Below, one piece after another: positions 53,939 to 63,181 of a stretch of 64,000 nt of DNA (positions are counted from its first letter, which is position 1; each line of letters begins with the position of its first letter). Under the pieces are notes generated by a model that saw only the letters and a program-made list of their open reading frames with translations, did not search any database and had not been told where the DNA came from. This stretch comes from Candidatus Heimdallarchaeota archaeon (GTDB taxonomy: Archaea; Asgardarchaeota; Heimdallarchaeia; Heimdallarchaeales; Heimdallarchaeaceae): contig JAUVXV010000004.1 of NCBI GenBank assembly GCA_030603365.1, positions 197,569-261,568 on the forward strand. The letters are read 5' to 3'. Both the position numbers and the translations under genes were made by a program.

Positions 53939-55012
53939 ATGAAAGATGATTTTGATATCAATAGAATTGAAATAAATCCTGCAGATTTGCTGAATTATTC
54001 AAAAGAAGATTGGAGTTTGTATCATGAATTTAGAAAGAAAAGACACTTTCAGATATATCCAGATGATCCTTTTATAGACAATGATGCTTCTGAAAAATCC
54101 TTGAAAATGCAAGTAACTCATCCTGAATTTGTACTACACTTTTTTACTGTTATCGATAATTCAACCAAAAAGCTTGTAGGTCAATTTGTCTATGGCGGTT
54201 TTCGTGAAACATCTCCATCGTACGAAGGAAATAAACATCTCATTCAATTTGATTTAGCCCTTCTACCAGAGTATCGGAAGAAAGGAATAGGAACTTTAGT
54301 GCTGAAACAAGTATATGATTTTGCTAAAAAAAACAGTTATTCTCTTGTAATTTCAGGTTCTGAAGAAGAAGATGGTAAAGCTTTTCTAAAGGCTATTGGT
54401 GCTCAAACAGCTTTATCCGGTGTTGAAAATCGTTTAAAACTCGATGATGTTGATTGGGTTATGGTTGAAACTTGGGCTAAGGAGGGACCAGAACGTTCTC
54501 CCGAGTCAGAACTTAAGCTAGTTGATTCAATACCTGACAATATTATAGAAAAATATTGCAATGTTTACACTGAAACCCTTAATCAACAACCCTTAGGAGA
54601 TTTGGATATAAGCAATATGGTTTACTCTCCAGAGCTATTTAGAGAAATGGAGAAACGAAGAGCATCGCTAGGAAGAACACATATAACCTATTATACTCAA
54701 GAACCAAACGGAGATATTTCTGGTTTAACAGAGATGCTTTATATTCCAGAAAGAGACCATTTGATTGAACAACTACTTACAGGTGTTCAACAAGAGTACA
54801 GAGGTCGTGGTCTTGGGAAGTGGTTAAAAGCTGAAATGCTTCTAAAAACAAAAGAACAATTTCCGCAAGTAAAAATAATCTCTACAGGAAATGCTACAAC
54901 CAATAAACCCATGCTTTCTATCAATGATCGACTTGGATTTAAGCCACATAAAGAAGGAATAACTGCTCAACTTAAGCTAGAAGATTTAGAAAAATACTTG
55001 GCTGGAAAATAA
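53939..55012 (+). CDS. Tandem GNAT acetyltransferase
   Basis: 357 residues with two full GNAT domains. The first has LALLPEYRKKGIGTLVLKQVYDFA, the second TGVQQEYRGRGLGKWLKAEMLL, each the acetyl-CoA loop. The architecture is that of MshD-like and related archaeal tandem acetyltransferases. The second domain ends in the asparagine-rich NATTNKPMLSINDRLGF, common in this group. The substrate is not known. Confidence 0.87.
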   Translation: MKDDFDINRIEINPADLLNYSKEDWSLYHEFRKKRHFQIYPDDPFIDNDASEKSLKMQVTHPEFVLHFFTVIDNSTKKLVGQFVYGGFRETSPSYEGNKHLIQFDLALLPEYRKKGIGTLVLKQVYDFAKKNSYSLVISGSEEEDGKAFLKAIGAQTALSGVENRLKLDDVDWVMVETWAKEGPERSPESELKLVDSIPDNIIEKYCNVYTETLNQQPLGDLDISNMVYSPELFREMEKRRASLGRTHITYYTQEPNGDISGLTEMLYIPERDHLIEQLLTGVQQEYRGRGLGKWLKAEMLLKTKEQFPQVKIISTGNATTNKPMLSINDRLGFKPHKEGITAQLKLEDLEKYLAGK

Positions 55013-55172
55013 CCTTCTGTCCCCTTTTCTCTTTATTTTTTATGAATAGTGCATTCAAAGCTCTAAATTTGGGGAATTACGCTCCAGTAGCCCTTTGATA
55101 CTTTAACAGAATAAGATTTAACCACTCATTTAAAATTTATTAGAGATTGGGATAGAAGCTTACAGGTTGTAT

Positions 55173-56174
55173 TTAATTCTTGACTTTAACTTTCCCAAAT
55201 TTTGAAAGCCAATCATCTTCATCATATAAATCTAAGAAGAACAGATTCTCTAAATAATCTCTGAGAAAATATACTTCTTTACCGAGCTCCTCAGCAAATT
55301 TCACTTCTATATATGCCCCTTTGCCAACAAAATACTCATTATTATACTCCATCGCAGAGAAAATAACAATGTCGCTTTTACTCAAAAGATCAAGACATCT
55401 CTTCATAATTTCGTTTCTCGAAACATCTTTCCATTTCTTCTCATACTTGGCTGGATTTATGATTTCAGCTTCAGGAAAAGTTTTTTTAATTATCTTCAGT
55501 TCTCGTTTTTCGTGTTTTGTGCTATATATTTTCATTGAATGAGCATAATATATCTGAGGAATGATTCTATATTGCTTCCGCTTATACAGTTCTAGAAGTA
55601 TGCACGCAGTATAAAACGCATCATAGCTCGCTCGGTGTTCTTCGAACTCTCCAATTTTTTCTTCAAGTTCTTTGTTAGTAATAATGCTTTCCGTATTCTC
55701 ACTAAGAAGATTTTTTCTGGAATAAGCTAAACTGTAAATTCTCTTTTTGTATTTTCTACCTGAAGGTCTAAGATAATCTGAAGCTACCAACATGATACAG
55801 GGAGCTGTTTTTGTTTTACTACTTTTCTTGTTAATGTTCCATGGATCATGATTCAGAAACTTATCGAAATCAAATGCGTTGTTATATGCAGCAATATACT
55901 TACCTGAAAGAATTTGACGTACTTCCTCAACTACAGTAGGTAAATCTTTCTCAGCGTTTTGAATATCTTCAACTGACAGAACACCTTTGCGAAATATCCA
56001 TGAGTTATGAAGGTTGTCATCCCAAGTATCGGTTTCATAATGAATCAGTGAATGATAAACTTGACTAATTTTCTGTTTCAACACATTAGCTCGCATAATT
56101 GATATCTCAACAATAAGATCCTTTGGAAACCCATCAAGTCCCGTTGTTTCAATATCCAACACATAAATATCCAT
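55173..56174 (-). CDS. DEDDh exonuclease fused to a 2-deoxyribosyltransferase-like domain
   Basis: 333 residues. Residues 1-200 are a DnaQ-like 3'-5' exonuclease with all motifs: DIETTGL (Exo I), AYNNAFDFDKF (Exo II) and EHRASYDAFYTA (Exo III, His/Asp). Residues 205-333 (IPQIYYAHSMKIYSTKHEK, SDIVIFSAMEY, GKGAYIEVKFAEELGKEVYFLRD) resemble nucleoside 2-deoxyribosyltransferase/DUF4406-type Rossmann domains. A link between DNA or RNA degradation and base or nucleotide handling is suggested. The second half is less sure than the first. Confidence 0.8.
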   Translation of the reverse strand: MDIYVLDIETTGLDGFPKDLIVEISIMRANVLKQKISQVYHSLIHYETDTWDDNLHNSWIFRKGVLSVEDIQNAEKDLPTVVEEVRQILSGKYIAAYNNAFDFDKFLNHDPWNINKKSSKTKTAPCIMLVASDYLRPSGRKYKKRIYSLAYSRKNLLSENTESIITNKELEEKIGEFEEHRASYDAFYTACILLELYKRKQYRIIPQIYYAHSMKIYSTKHEKRELKIIKKTFPEAEIINPAKYEKKWKDVSRNEIMKRCLDLLSKSDIVIFSAMEYNNEYFVGKGAYIEVKFAEELGKEVYFLRDYLENLFFLDLYDEDDWLSKFGKVKVKN

Positions 56175-56248
56175 TAAGTTACAAAATATGCTAATCCTTT
56201 AAGTTTTTACCCCACCTAAAACAAAGTGAAAAAAACGATGAAGTATTA

Positions 56249-56791
56249 TTACGATGCTCTGTAGTCATCATATTTCTTTAATCCAGCAGGAATAGGAGTT
56301 TGTAGTATGTTTTCCTCGGGTACTTTGGTGCAGTTCCACAGATCATTGTATGCACATAACGGATTGTAAGCTTGATTGAAGTCCACTTCATATTTTCCTT
56401 TTGATACTCTTTCTATCTCTAAATACCTTCCCACGTAGTAGGTTTCTTCACCAGTAGTTGTGTCTTTGAATGGTAAGTAATAATAGTCACCTTCAAGAGG
56501 TTTGAAGACCGTAAGTTTATGCATTTGACCATCAATTTCAAATTCTATAGACGCAAATCTAGTATAATGTCTTATTTCATTCAGTGTCGTGGGAATTGCT
56601 ACTTCCTCTTGATTTTCGAATTCTTTTAACTCAACAATGAATCTATATTTCTCATCCATCGGAAAATAGGACAATCCTTTGAAATCTACTTTCTGTTCTG
56701 GAGTCAGAGGAGAATTTGGGGATTTTAGATAGAGTATATCTGTACGTTCTCTAATCCTGTCTATTTTCTCCTTATAGGTTTTCTCTGCCAT
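56249..56791 (-). CDS. DUF1684 family protein
   Basis: 180 residues. The family hallmark is clear: DFKGLSYFPMDEKYRF, the LPFKDTTTGEETYYVGRYLEIE stretch and the DFNQAYNPLCAYNDLWNCTKVPEENIL ending. DUF1684 proteins are widespread in bacteria and some archaea and have no agreed function; the conserved Asp, Glu and Cys residues hint at an enzyme. No signal peptide. Confidence 0.88.
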   Translation of the reverse strand: MAEKTYKEKIDRIRERTDILYLKSPNSPLTPEQKVDFKGLSYFPMDEKYRFIVELKEFENQEEVAIPTTLNEIRHYTRFASIEFEIDGQMHKLTVFKPLEGDYYYLPFKDTTTGEETYYVGRYLEIERVSKGKYEVDFNQAYNPLCAYNDLWNCTKVPEENILQTPIPAGLKKYDDYRAS

Positions 56792-56837
56792 AATGTAACT
56801 AGCGGTTCATTCTATTTTAAAGATGAGTTTGAACAAT

Positions 56838-57125
56838 TTATTCAGGCTTGTAATCCTTGTTGATTATTTCGAATATTTCATTTGCTAATTCTTGAGAACC
56901 ACTTGAATCATCCCAAACACCTGTTGGCGCAAAAATATACCATAACTTTGAAAGTTCTTCTAATTTTCCCCCTCTTGCCCTATCAGCTGCTTCTTTGATA
57001 TAATTACCCACATCAGCACAAGAGTCAAAAAATGTTAATGTGGATCTGTCTCCATAGGAAATCATCTCAGCTGCTGCTTTGTCTAGAAGTGAAAGAAGGC
57101 GTTGTATTTCTTCGTTGTTTGTCAC
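56838..57125 (-). CDS. Small hypothetical protein
   Basis: 95 residues, no recognised family. It is predicted mostly helical (EIQRLLSLLDKAAAEMI; CADVGNYIKEAADRAR) with an acidic C-terminus and no membrane segment. It sits just upstream of DUF1684 on the same strand, separated by about 50 bases, and is divergent from the surface-protein gene. Confidence 0.55.
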   Translation of the reverse strand: MTNNEEIQRLLSLLDKAAAEMISYGDRSTLTFFDSCADVGNYIKEAADRARGGKLEELSKLWYIFAPTGVWDDSSGSQELANEIFEIINKDYKPE

Positions 57126-57231
57126 TGGTATCAGTTATCTCCAAAGTATATTGATACTTATAAGGATAATCTATTAGAAACAATCTACATAGCTTTAAAT
57201 ATGCTTTTTCGCAAATATAATGTGATTGCTC

Positions 57232-58119
57232 ATGAGAGCAGCTTTGAAAAATTACTCTTATGGAATAGTACTAGTTTTGTTTTTGGTTTGTTCTAGTGGT
57301 ATTCAAACCCAAGGTGCTACTTGGGATAGTTATGCTTCAGAGTATGAATATACTCAATTGACAAAAGGAATCCTTTATCCAGGTGGAGAACCTCATGAGG
57401 TAACAATAGAGGATACATTCAAAGTGTGGAATGTAACTACAGTTAGTGATAAAGTGTATTTCAGAACGAATTTTACTCCTTACTTTATGGGATTGATGCA
57501 TTTTGAAAATCAAGAGGAGTATGATACTTATTTATCAGAACATTATTGGTACGATAATGATACCGATAGTATGTCCCTTGCATATTCAGTTGTAGGAACA
57601 AATTTCTACTTTGTAGATATGTTAGATTCTACTCTTCATTATAATGGAACAATGTCTGATTTTGATATTAGGTTAATTAAACATCATATGTATGGTTTGT
57701 TTTTACCTGTTAATCATCCATCTTTCAACTTCAAAACTGTTTATGCAACGAGTTTTCCTATTGAAGAACCACTACATGATGTAAACTTTCAGCAAAAAGA
57801 CACATTCACACTGGATAAGATGAGATATAATGGATATTATTTGTATTTGGAATATTCTTATTTCTCTACATTTATTCGAATTGATTATAGTATAGAGCTG
57901 ATGTATTCTTCTATAGGCGAGTTATATTTCTCCAAAATTACTATTTTTATGTATAATGAAGACTTTGAACAACCTGTGGAAGATTTTGAAGTTACATTTT
58001 CACTGAATCCAGAATACAGATTTAATGGTACTGAAGTTACTTGGGCAAGTTCATTAGTTATTCTAAGTTCACTCATGATTGTGACTTATGCATACATCAG
58101 ATTCAGAAGAGATCATTAG
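57232..58119 (+). CDS. Secreted surface protein with C-terminal membrane anchor
   Basis: 295 residues from ATG 57232; the track start is a TTG. Residues 1-28 are a signal peptide (YSYGIVLVLFLVCSSG). A Tyr/Asp/Asn-rich, beta-type outside domain with several N-x-S/T sites follows. The end is a membrane helix (WASSLVILSSLMIVTYAYI) with a short basic tail (RFRRDH), a layout also used by sortase-type sorting signals. No family was recognised. It is a candidate substrate for N-glycosylation. Confidence 0.7.
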   Translation: MRAALKNYSYGIVLVLFLVCSSGIQTQGATWDSYASEYEYTQLTKGILYPGGEPHEVTIEDTFKVWNVTTVSDKVYFRTNFTPYFMGLMHFENQEEYDTYLSEHYWYDNDTDSMSLAYSVVGTNFYFVDMLDSTLHYNGTMSDFDIRLIKHHMYGLFLPVNHPSFNFKTVYATSFPIEEPLHDVNFQQKDTFTLDKMRYNGYYLYLEYSYFSTFIRIDYSIELMYSSIGELYFSKITIFMYNEDFEQPVEDFEVTFSLNPEYRFNGTEVTWASSLVILSSLMIVTYAYIRFRRDH

Positions 58120-58264
58120 AACTCTTCTTTTCTATTTTTAATCCTATTTTAAACTGATTAAGAGAGCCTTGTATCTTTGCAGCAAGGTTATCTTCTTGTA
58201 AGTGCATCCTTTTTGGAAGAGTAATAAAACTCTTGTTTCTGAAGGGCTCTTTCTACCTTTTAGA

Positions 58265-58315
58265 AATTTGCACTATTGATATCTAACGACTTTAATTTGC
58301 ACTTTTAATACCTAA
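58265..58315. repeat. Two 22-base direct repeats upstream of the Tag-like genes
   Basis: AATTTGCACTATTGATATCTAA (58265-58286, first 20 bases decisive) recurs at 58294-58315 with three mismatches, a period of 29 bases. They lie 70-120 bases before the first Tag-like ATG and may be regulator sites. The rest of the 260-base gap holds the hairpin AAGAGT/ACTCTT and the TATA-like TTTATATAAGG at about 58355. Confidence 0.5.
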
Positions 58316-58386
58316 ACAAAATACAAATTAGGTTTCGGCTACTGTAATTACTTAATTTATATAAGGAAATACTAAGCTATAAGTAT

Positions 58387-58839
58387 ATGTCATCCGAAGA
58401 GGCTAGAACAGGGTGGCACTATCGCGAAAAAGATCCACCAAATGATGATGCATATTTTGAGAATATGTCGAGGATAACTTTCAAAGCAAGTTTAAATTGG
58501 CAATTTATTGAAGACCGATGGTCAGCTTTTAGGAAAGCCTTTCACAATTTCAATATTGGTATTGTCAGTGATTTTGATGAAGAAGATATTGAAGAATTAA
58601 TGTCTAACACAAAAATCATTAGAAGTAGAGCAAGAATAGAAGCAACTTTGTATAATGCAATAATTTTTCAGAAGATTATTGAAGAACATGGTTCTTTCAG
58701 AGATTATTTAGATAGTCTCGATAAATCAGAAGATTACAAGTATACTAAAGAAGAATTATGTAGGAAATTTGAAAGACTTACTGATGAAACTTCTACAATC
58801 TTCCTATATAGTGTTGGTGAAGATATTATTTTAACTTAA
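58387..58839 (+). CDS. Tag-like (3-methyladenine glycosylase I) protein, catalytic Glu missing
   Basis: 150 residues. The helix-hairpin-helix core is that of Tag: YFENMSRITFKASLNW, FRKAFHNFNIGIVSDFDEEDI and KIIRSRARIEATLYNA line up with the E. coli enzyme. The position of Tag Glu38 is Ile here, and the N-terminal Cys/His and C-terminal His/Cys zinc ligands are absent. The C-terminal helix (IFLYSVGEDI) is short. It is therefore a Tag-fold protein, perhaps a DNA-lesion binder without normal base removal. Its twin follows 35 bases downstream. Confidence 0.75.
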   Translation: MSSEEARTGWHYREKDPPNDDAYFENMSRITFKASLNWQFIEDRWSAFRKAFHNFNIGIVSDFDEEDIEELMSNTKIIRSRARIEATLYNAIIFQKIIEEHGSFRDYLDSLDKSEDYKYTKEELCRKFERLTDETSTIFLYSVGEDIILT

Positions 58840-58874
58840 CAAATATTGATATATGCTTTAGGGTATCTAGAACC

Positions 58875-59330
58875 ATGCCAGAAGATAATGCTCGAACTGG
58901 TTGGTTCTTTAGGGATGGAGCACCTCCAGATGATAATGCTTATTTTGAAAACATGACAAGATGTGTTTTTCAAGCTAGTTTAACTTGGAAACTTATTGCA
59001 GATCGTTGGCCTAATTTCAAAAAGGCATTCAAAGATTTCAACATTGAAATTGTAGCAGATTTTGATGAGGATGATATTGGGAGACTGTTGTCAGATTCAA
59101 GTATCTTAAGGAACAGAGCGAAAATAGAAGCTACTCTTGTTAATGCAATAGTATTTGTGAAGATAAAAGAGGAAATTGACACGTTCAGAAATTACATGGA
59201 TACTTTGGATAAATCTGAAAACTATAGATTTGTAAAGAAGGAGCTGGCAAAAAGATTTTCACGAATGGGTCCAAAATCAGCGATGGTTTTTCTCTATAGT
59301 ATTGGCGAAGATATAAAACACGAAGATTAA
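58875..59330 (+). CDS. Tag-like protein, paralogue of the preceding gene
   Basis: 151 residues, clearly a duplicate of the gene before it (shared ARTGW, PP-x-D, AYFENM-x-R, RW, FRKAF/FKKAF, FN, VADFDEDDI, RAKIEATL-x-NAI). At the place of Tag Glu38 it has Cys (NMTRCVFQASLTW). The fold motifs and the Trp are kept. The two may act as a heterodimer. It overlaps the stop of the convergent kinase gene by four bases. Confidence 0.75.
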   Translation: MPEDNARTGWFFRDGAPPDDNAYFENMTRCVFQASLTWKLIADRWPNFKKAFKDFNIEIVADFDEDDIGRLLSDSSILRNRAKIEATLVNAIVFVKIKEEIDTFRNYMDTLDKSENYRFVKKELAKRFSRMGPKSAMVFLYSIGEDIKHED

Positions 59331-60388
59331 ATTGATTCCTTAATCTTCTTCAAGAGCTTTTGTGTATTCTTTCGAAGGCTTTGTTCAATCTTTTTCATAT
59401 TGGGTAATACTGGCCAAATATCTTCCTCGAGTCCTTTAAAATCACTTTTTATTTGTTTCTTAGATGTTTCCTCGAAAATGATTCTATAAATCCAATCTGT
59501 TAAATCTTCTAGAGTTCTATAGTAAAACAGGAAAATAATAATATCTTCATTTAGTGTATTTATTTTACGGACATCTAAGTAGCTAGTGATGAGTTCAATA
59601 CTGTTTTTTTCATTTATATAGAACCAGATATCTTTCTCAAATGGTGCTAGCATTGCACCGTCCCAATCTATTAAGTGGATTTTTTCATTGTTATCAATTA
59701 TGATGTTGTGTCTTATTGAATCAGTATGACAGATTACAAGCTCAAGGTTTTTTTCTTTTTTCAGTTTCTCTGATAGTTCTTCTAAATATACTAAGGATGG
59801 TAAGATATAGTTCATATTTGATTTAATCAGTTTCTGGAGTTTGTTATAGTTCTTATCTTTAGAATCAGTGCACGCTGTTGCTTCTTTTATACAAATAAGC
59901 AGTTCCTTTCTAAAGTCAAGGTCAAAATTAAATTCCTGACCTCCTTCCAATTTCATTAAATCTGTTGCAGTATGGATCTTGCCCAATAATTCTCCTAGTT
60001 GAGTAAGAAAGTCTTCTGAACGACTTTGCACTTCGTTCACTATTTTTCCCTCAACAAAAGTCCATATCACCAGATCCATATCTTCAAATTTGGTTCTAAA
60101 ATCTCCTTTTCTTGATTTTATTGGATAAGTAACTTGATCAATGTTAGCTGTCTGATTTAATTGATAAGCAATGTCTAAAGAAAAATCTAATGTAGTTATT
60201 TTTGTTTTAGTTAAACGTGATTTCTCATAGAACTTAACCAAAAACCTATGTGATTTATCAGTTTGTAAAATATATGAATATGCAAATTCTCCTTCTGGAA
60301 CGAAAGTTAGTTTTTTGGTTTCTATTCCATATTCTAGTTTGATAAACTCTCTTAGCTTATCCATGTTGAGAGAAAGTTCTTGTTTCAT
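59327..60388 (-). CDS. APH/choline kinase-like phosphotransferase
   Basis: 353 residues. The catalytic loop CHTDSIRHNIII and the metal site HLIDWDGAMLAPFEKDIWF mark the aminoglycoside phosphotransferase superfamily. Upstream, FLVKFYEKSR holds the ATP-binding lysine. The usual HGD loop has HTD, a common variant. Related archaeal proteins phosphorylate small molecules; the substrate here is unknown. It is convergent with the Tag-like pair. Confidence 0.85.
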   Translation of the reverse strand: MKQELSLNMDKLREFIKLEYGIETKKLTFVPEGEFAYSYILQTDKSHRFLVKFYEKSRLTKTKITTLDFSLDIAYQLNQTANIDQVTYPIKSRKGDFRTKFEDMDLVIWTFVEGKIVNEVQSRSEDFLTQLGELLGKIHTATDLMKLEGGQEFNFDLDFRKELLICIKEATACTDSKDKNYNKLQKLIKSNMNYILPSLVYLEELSEKLKKEKNLELVICHTDSIRHNIIIDNNEKIHLIDWDGAMLAPFEKDIWFYINEKNSIELITSYLDVRKINTLNEDIIIFLFYYRTLEDLTDWIYRIIFEETSKKQIKSDFKGLEEDIWPVLPNMKKIEQSLRKNTQKLLKKIKESI

Positions 60389-60506
60389 GAATCACACACA
60401 ATACTGATTTTGTAAAGTTTTAAACTGTTATATGTAAGGCAAACATGCTAGTTTTAAATATGTTTAGCATTTTCAATTTCTATTCAAGAATATTTTTGGT
60501 GATGAT

Positions 60507-60932
60507 ATGAGTTCAACAAAATTTTGTACAAAATGTGGTGGTTCATTAAAAGAAACTGATAAGCTATGTGCGAACTGCGGTGTAACAATAGAAGAAACAC
60601 CTGTAAAAGCAGAAGAATCTGTTCAACAAGAAGGAGTTGCGACTCCTGCATCCAAATACAATCCACCTACTAAAGAAGAAAAAAACAAGCTAATTTTGTG
60701 GATGGTTTTATCTATTATAATACCCATAATTGGTATTGTTTTAGGTATTGTAATGTATAGTAAAAAAGATAAGACATCTGGGATGCATTATCTTCTATGT
60801 GGGTTCTCTAGTATAGCTTTTGCTTCTGGCGCATATTACTGGGCAGGATTCATTATTGGTGCTTTACTTATTTCAAGTGCAATTTATAATGGGCTAAGAC
60901 AGATTAATAGCGAGGAGATTAAGTTACCTTAA
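60507..60932 (+). CDS. Zinc-ribbon membrane protein
   Basis: 141 residues. The N-terminal zinc ribbon FCTKCGGSLKETDKLCANCG (C-x2-C...C-x2-C) is followed by a flexible linker of about 40 residues and two or three membrane segments (LILWMVLSIIIPIIGIVLGIVMY; CGFSSIAFASGAYYWAGFIIGALLI). Such zinc_ribbon_2 membrane proteins are common in archaea; function is unknown. Its end overlaps the MFS transporter stop by four bases. Confidence 0.8.
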   Translation: MSSTKFCTKCGGSLKETDKLCANCGVTIEETPVKAEESVQQEGVATPASKYNPPTKEEKNKLILWMVLSIIIPIIGIVLGIVMYSKKDKTSGMHYLLCGFSSIAFASGAYYWAGFIIGALLISSAIYNGLRQINSEEIKLP

Positions 60933-62377
60933 ACAATCTCTCTTTCTTCTTTTTTTTCCTTATTTTTGTTTCCTATAAAACGATAAACCAAGTAGATTAT
61001 CAAAACCGCTGAAATAATTACAATTGCTGTTATAAGAAAAATTCTTGGTAAAACATGACCCCAATCAATAGCTCCGTTGACTTCATTTGAGCTGATACTA
61101 ACTGGGATGAAGCTTATTGTTGAAACTGATCTTGATAATGAAACATAAAATCCCAACGCACCAAGAGCCATTCCTCTTTGCGTAGCTATTGCTTCTCGTG
61201 TTGTTCCTGTATTTACACCAATATAACTAGTCAAACTACTTGCACTGTAAATCATATAGACTACTATTAACCAGGGTAAAGATTTCACATAAATAAAAAG
61301 AATCAACATACAAGATGAGATTAGTAGTGTAAAGAATATAGGTCCTTTATAACCGATTTTATCTACAATCTTGCCTAGATAAGGTTTAAAGAAAATTAGT
61401 ACTCCCGATGTAATCCATGCTATCTGTGCAACCGTATCATACGGGAGACCTTTAACTTCTGATACCAGTATTGGCCAAAATGCAGTTACTGTATATTCAA
61501 GAAATGCAACAGCTAATTGTATCATATAAATAAAACTTAATTTTTTCTGTTTTGTGACAGTTGCAAGGGACTTGAACATTGAAATAAAAGATTCACCAAA
61601 AGCCTTCATTTTGGATTCGGTTTTTAATCTGTCCTCTTTCTTGAGTACTTCAGGCATGAATATCGCTATGCTAATTACACCAATGAGAGATATTCCTGCC
61701 CCCCATGCAAAGAGTATACGGAGTGGTGACAAAATATTTGCCATCTCTGGAATTATGGTTATGACTTTGATATTTGTAGTTAAGGTTTTACTAATTTGAA
61801 GGTTAGAAATTTTCAAGAGTAAAAATGCTAGTAAAGCTCCTGAGATGACTCCTAAATCAGTTCCTTGAAATAATCTTCCTTGAACTTTGCCGAGATTTGT
61901 TTCTTCTTCAACATCTCCAATATATGCAAAAATTATTGGCCAGAAACAGGACATACCGATAGCCATGAAAAACATAGCCGCAATTACTAAAGCCCAATGT
62001 GAAGATATAGCTAGAAAGACCAGACTTATTGTATAGAAACTAATTCCTGTTATAAGTAAAGGTTTCCTTCCAATCATTTGTGATAAGTTTCCCAATGGAA
62101 CTCTTAGGAATAATTGTGGGATATTCCTCAACGCAAAGATAAACAATATTAACCAAAAAACTGTATTTATATTTTCTAGATGCAAACCAACATAAGACAT
62201 GAAAATGGTCATGGAAAAACTACCTACTATGCCTAGAAGTATAGGTGAAAGACGTCGACGGTCATCTAGATATAATCGTGTCTTCACTTCCTTAAGTGTT
62301 CTAGGAAAAAGTTTACCATTATTATTCAACAGCTTCATGCCTTTTTTGCTAAAACTATGCAAAAACAATATAAACAT
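60929..62377 (-). CDS. Major facilitator superfamily transporter
   Basis: 482 residues, 12 membrane segments. The MFS loop between segments 2 and 3 is visible as LRVPLGNLSQMIGRKPLLITG; a second, weaker copy is KPYLGKIVDKIGYKGPI between 8 and 9. A hydrophilic middle loop (MPEVLKKEDRLKTESKMKA) separates the halves. No substrate can be assigned. An internal ATG at 62338 is an equally good start. Confidence 0.88.
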   Translation of the reverse strand: MFILFLHSFSKKGMKLLNNNGKLFPRTLKEVKTRLYLDDRRRLSPILLGIVGSFSMTIFMSYVGLHLENINTVFWLILFIFALRNIPQLFLRVPLGNLSQMIGRKPLLITGISFYTISLVFLAISSHWALVIAAMFFMAIGMSCFWPIIFAYIGDVEEETNLGKVQGRLFQGTDLGVISGALLAFLLLKISNLQISKTLTTNIKVITIIPEMANILSPLRILFAWGAGISLIGVISIAIFMPEVLKKEDRLKTESKMKAFGESFISMFKSLATVTKQKKLSFIYMIQLAVAFLEYTVTAFWPILVSEVKGLPYDTVAQIAWITSGVLIFFKPYLGKIVDKIGYKGPIFFTLLISSCMLILFIYVKSLPWLIVVYMIYSASSLTSYIGVNTGTTREAIATQRGMALGALGFYVSLSRSVSTISFIPVSISSNEVNGAIDWGHVLPRIFLITAIVIISAVLIIYLVYRFIGNKNKEKKEEREIV

Positions 62378-62486
62378 AATGGAACGAGCTGTAGGACTGA
62401 ATAGAACTCCTTTCCAGCAATGTGAATTGCCTTTTCCTTTTCCACAATTTTAAAATAATCTCTCTCCATAACTGACATAGGTAACT

Positions 62487-63176
62487 ATGTTTCCACATTC
62501 ACCCCAATCCTCGGTACCACCTGACAAACTTGTTCAGCAGATGATAGTTCAAGCTATTCAGGCATTCTATATTCAAGACTTTGAAACAGGAAAATATTTT
62601 CTTGAGCAGATTCGTTCAAATCTCCCAAGATTCATGTATCAACTAAATCCTCAACTAAGAAATCTTTGTAAAGAGATAGTTAAGTTGCTTCAAGATGGTA
62701 GTTTGGTACCAGATAGATCATCTGAAGAAGGAGTAGGTTCAGTAGCTGATACTCATCCAGGATTTGCAGAAACACCTTCAGAACAACTAGACCAACCAGT
62801 TCGTTCTGCACCTACAAGTTCTGAATCAGCTCGTGCTGAATCAGACCGACCCGAGATTTTTGAAGAAAGGGTTCAAGTAGCAGAAGAATTTGCTCAAATG
62901 GTTAAGGGTGAACCTGCTGTGGATATAGGAGATATTGAAGGAACTGAAATTGACACTTCAGAAGATCTTGAGTATGAGCCTCAATCGGAATCTCTCGATA
63001 CACCAGTGGAGGACATTCCTTCAGATAACTTTGATCCTGTGAGGGGAGAATTACCAAGTGATTTTGTTAGTGAGTTATCTTCCGCAGTAAATACCGTTAA
63101 AGACAAAAAGAAGAAAAAGAAAGATGATGGAAAAATGGTTGGTTCCATGGACGAGTTAGATGAGTTTGATTTCTAA
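62487..63176 (+). CDS. Hypothetical protein with acidic disordered tail
   Basis: 229 residues. Residues 1-75 form a helical domain (KLVQQMIVQAIQAFYIQDFETGKYFLEQIR; LRNLCKEIVKLLQDG) that may be TPR-like. The rest is low-complexity and acidic, rich in Ser, Pro and Glu. The end is a Lys run (KDKKKKKKDDGKM) followed by MDELDEFDF, a possible short binding motif. No known family was recognised. It is convergent with the Cys-rich regulator. Confidence 0.65.
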   Translation: MFPHSPQSSVPPDKLVQQMIVQAIQAFYIQDFETGKYFLEQIRSNLPRFMYQLNPQLRNLCKEIVKLLQDGSLVPDRSSEEGVGSVADTHPGFAETPSEQLDQPVRSAPTSSESARAESDRPEIFEERVQVAEEFAQMVKGEPAVDIGDIEGTEIDTSEDLEYEPQSESLDTPVEDIPSDNFDPVRGELPSDFVSELSSAVNTVKDKKKKKKDDGKMVGSMDELDEFDF

Positions 63177-63181
63177 CCTTC

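Noticed and set aside
58265-58315. A minimal CRISPR array
   Set aside because: Only two imperfect units with a seven-base spacer, and no cas genes in the window.
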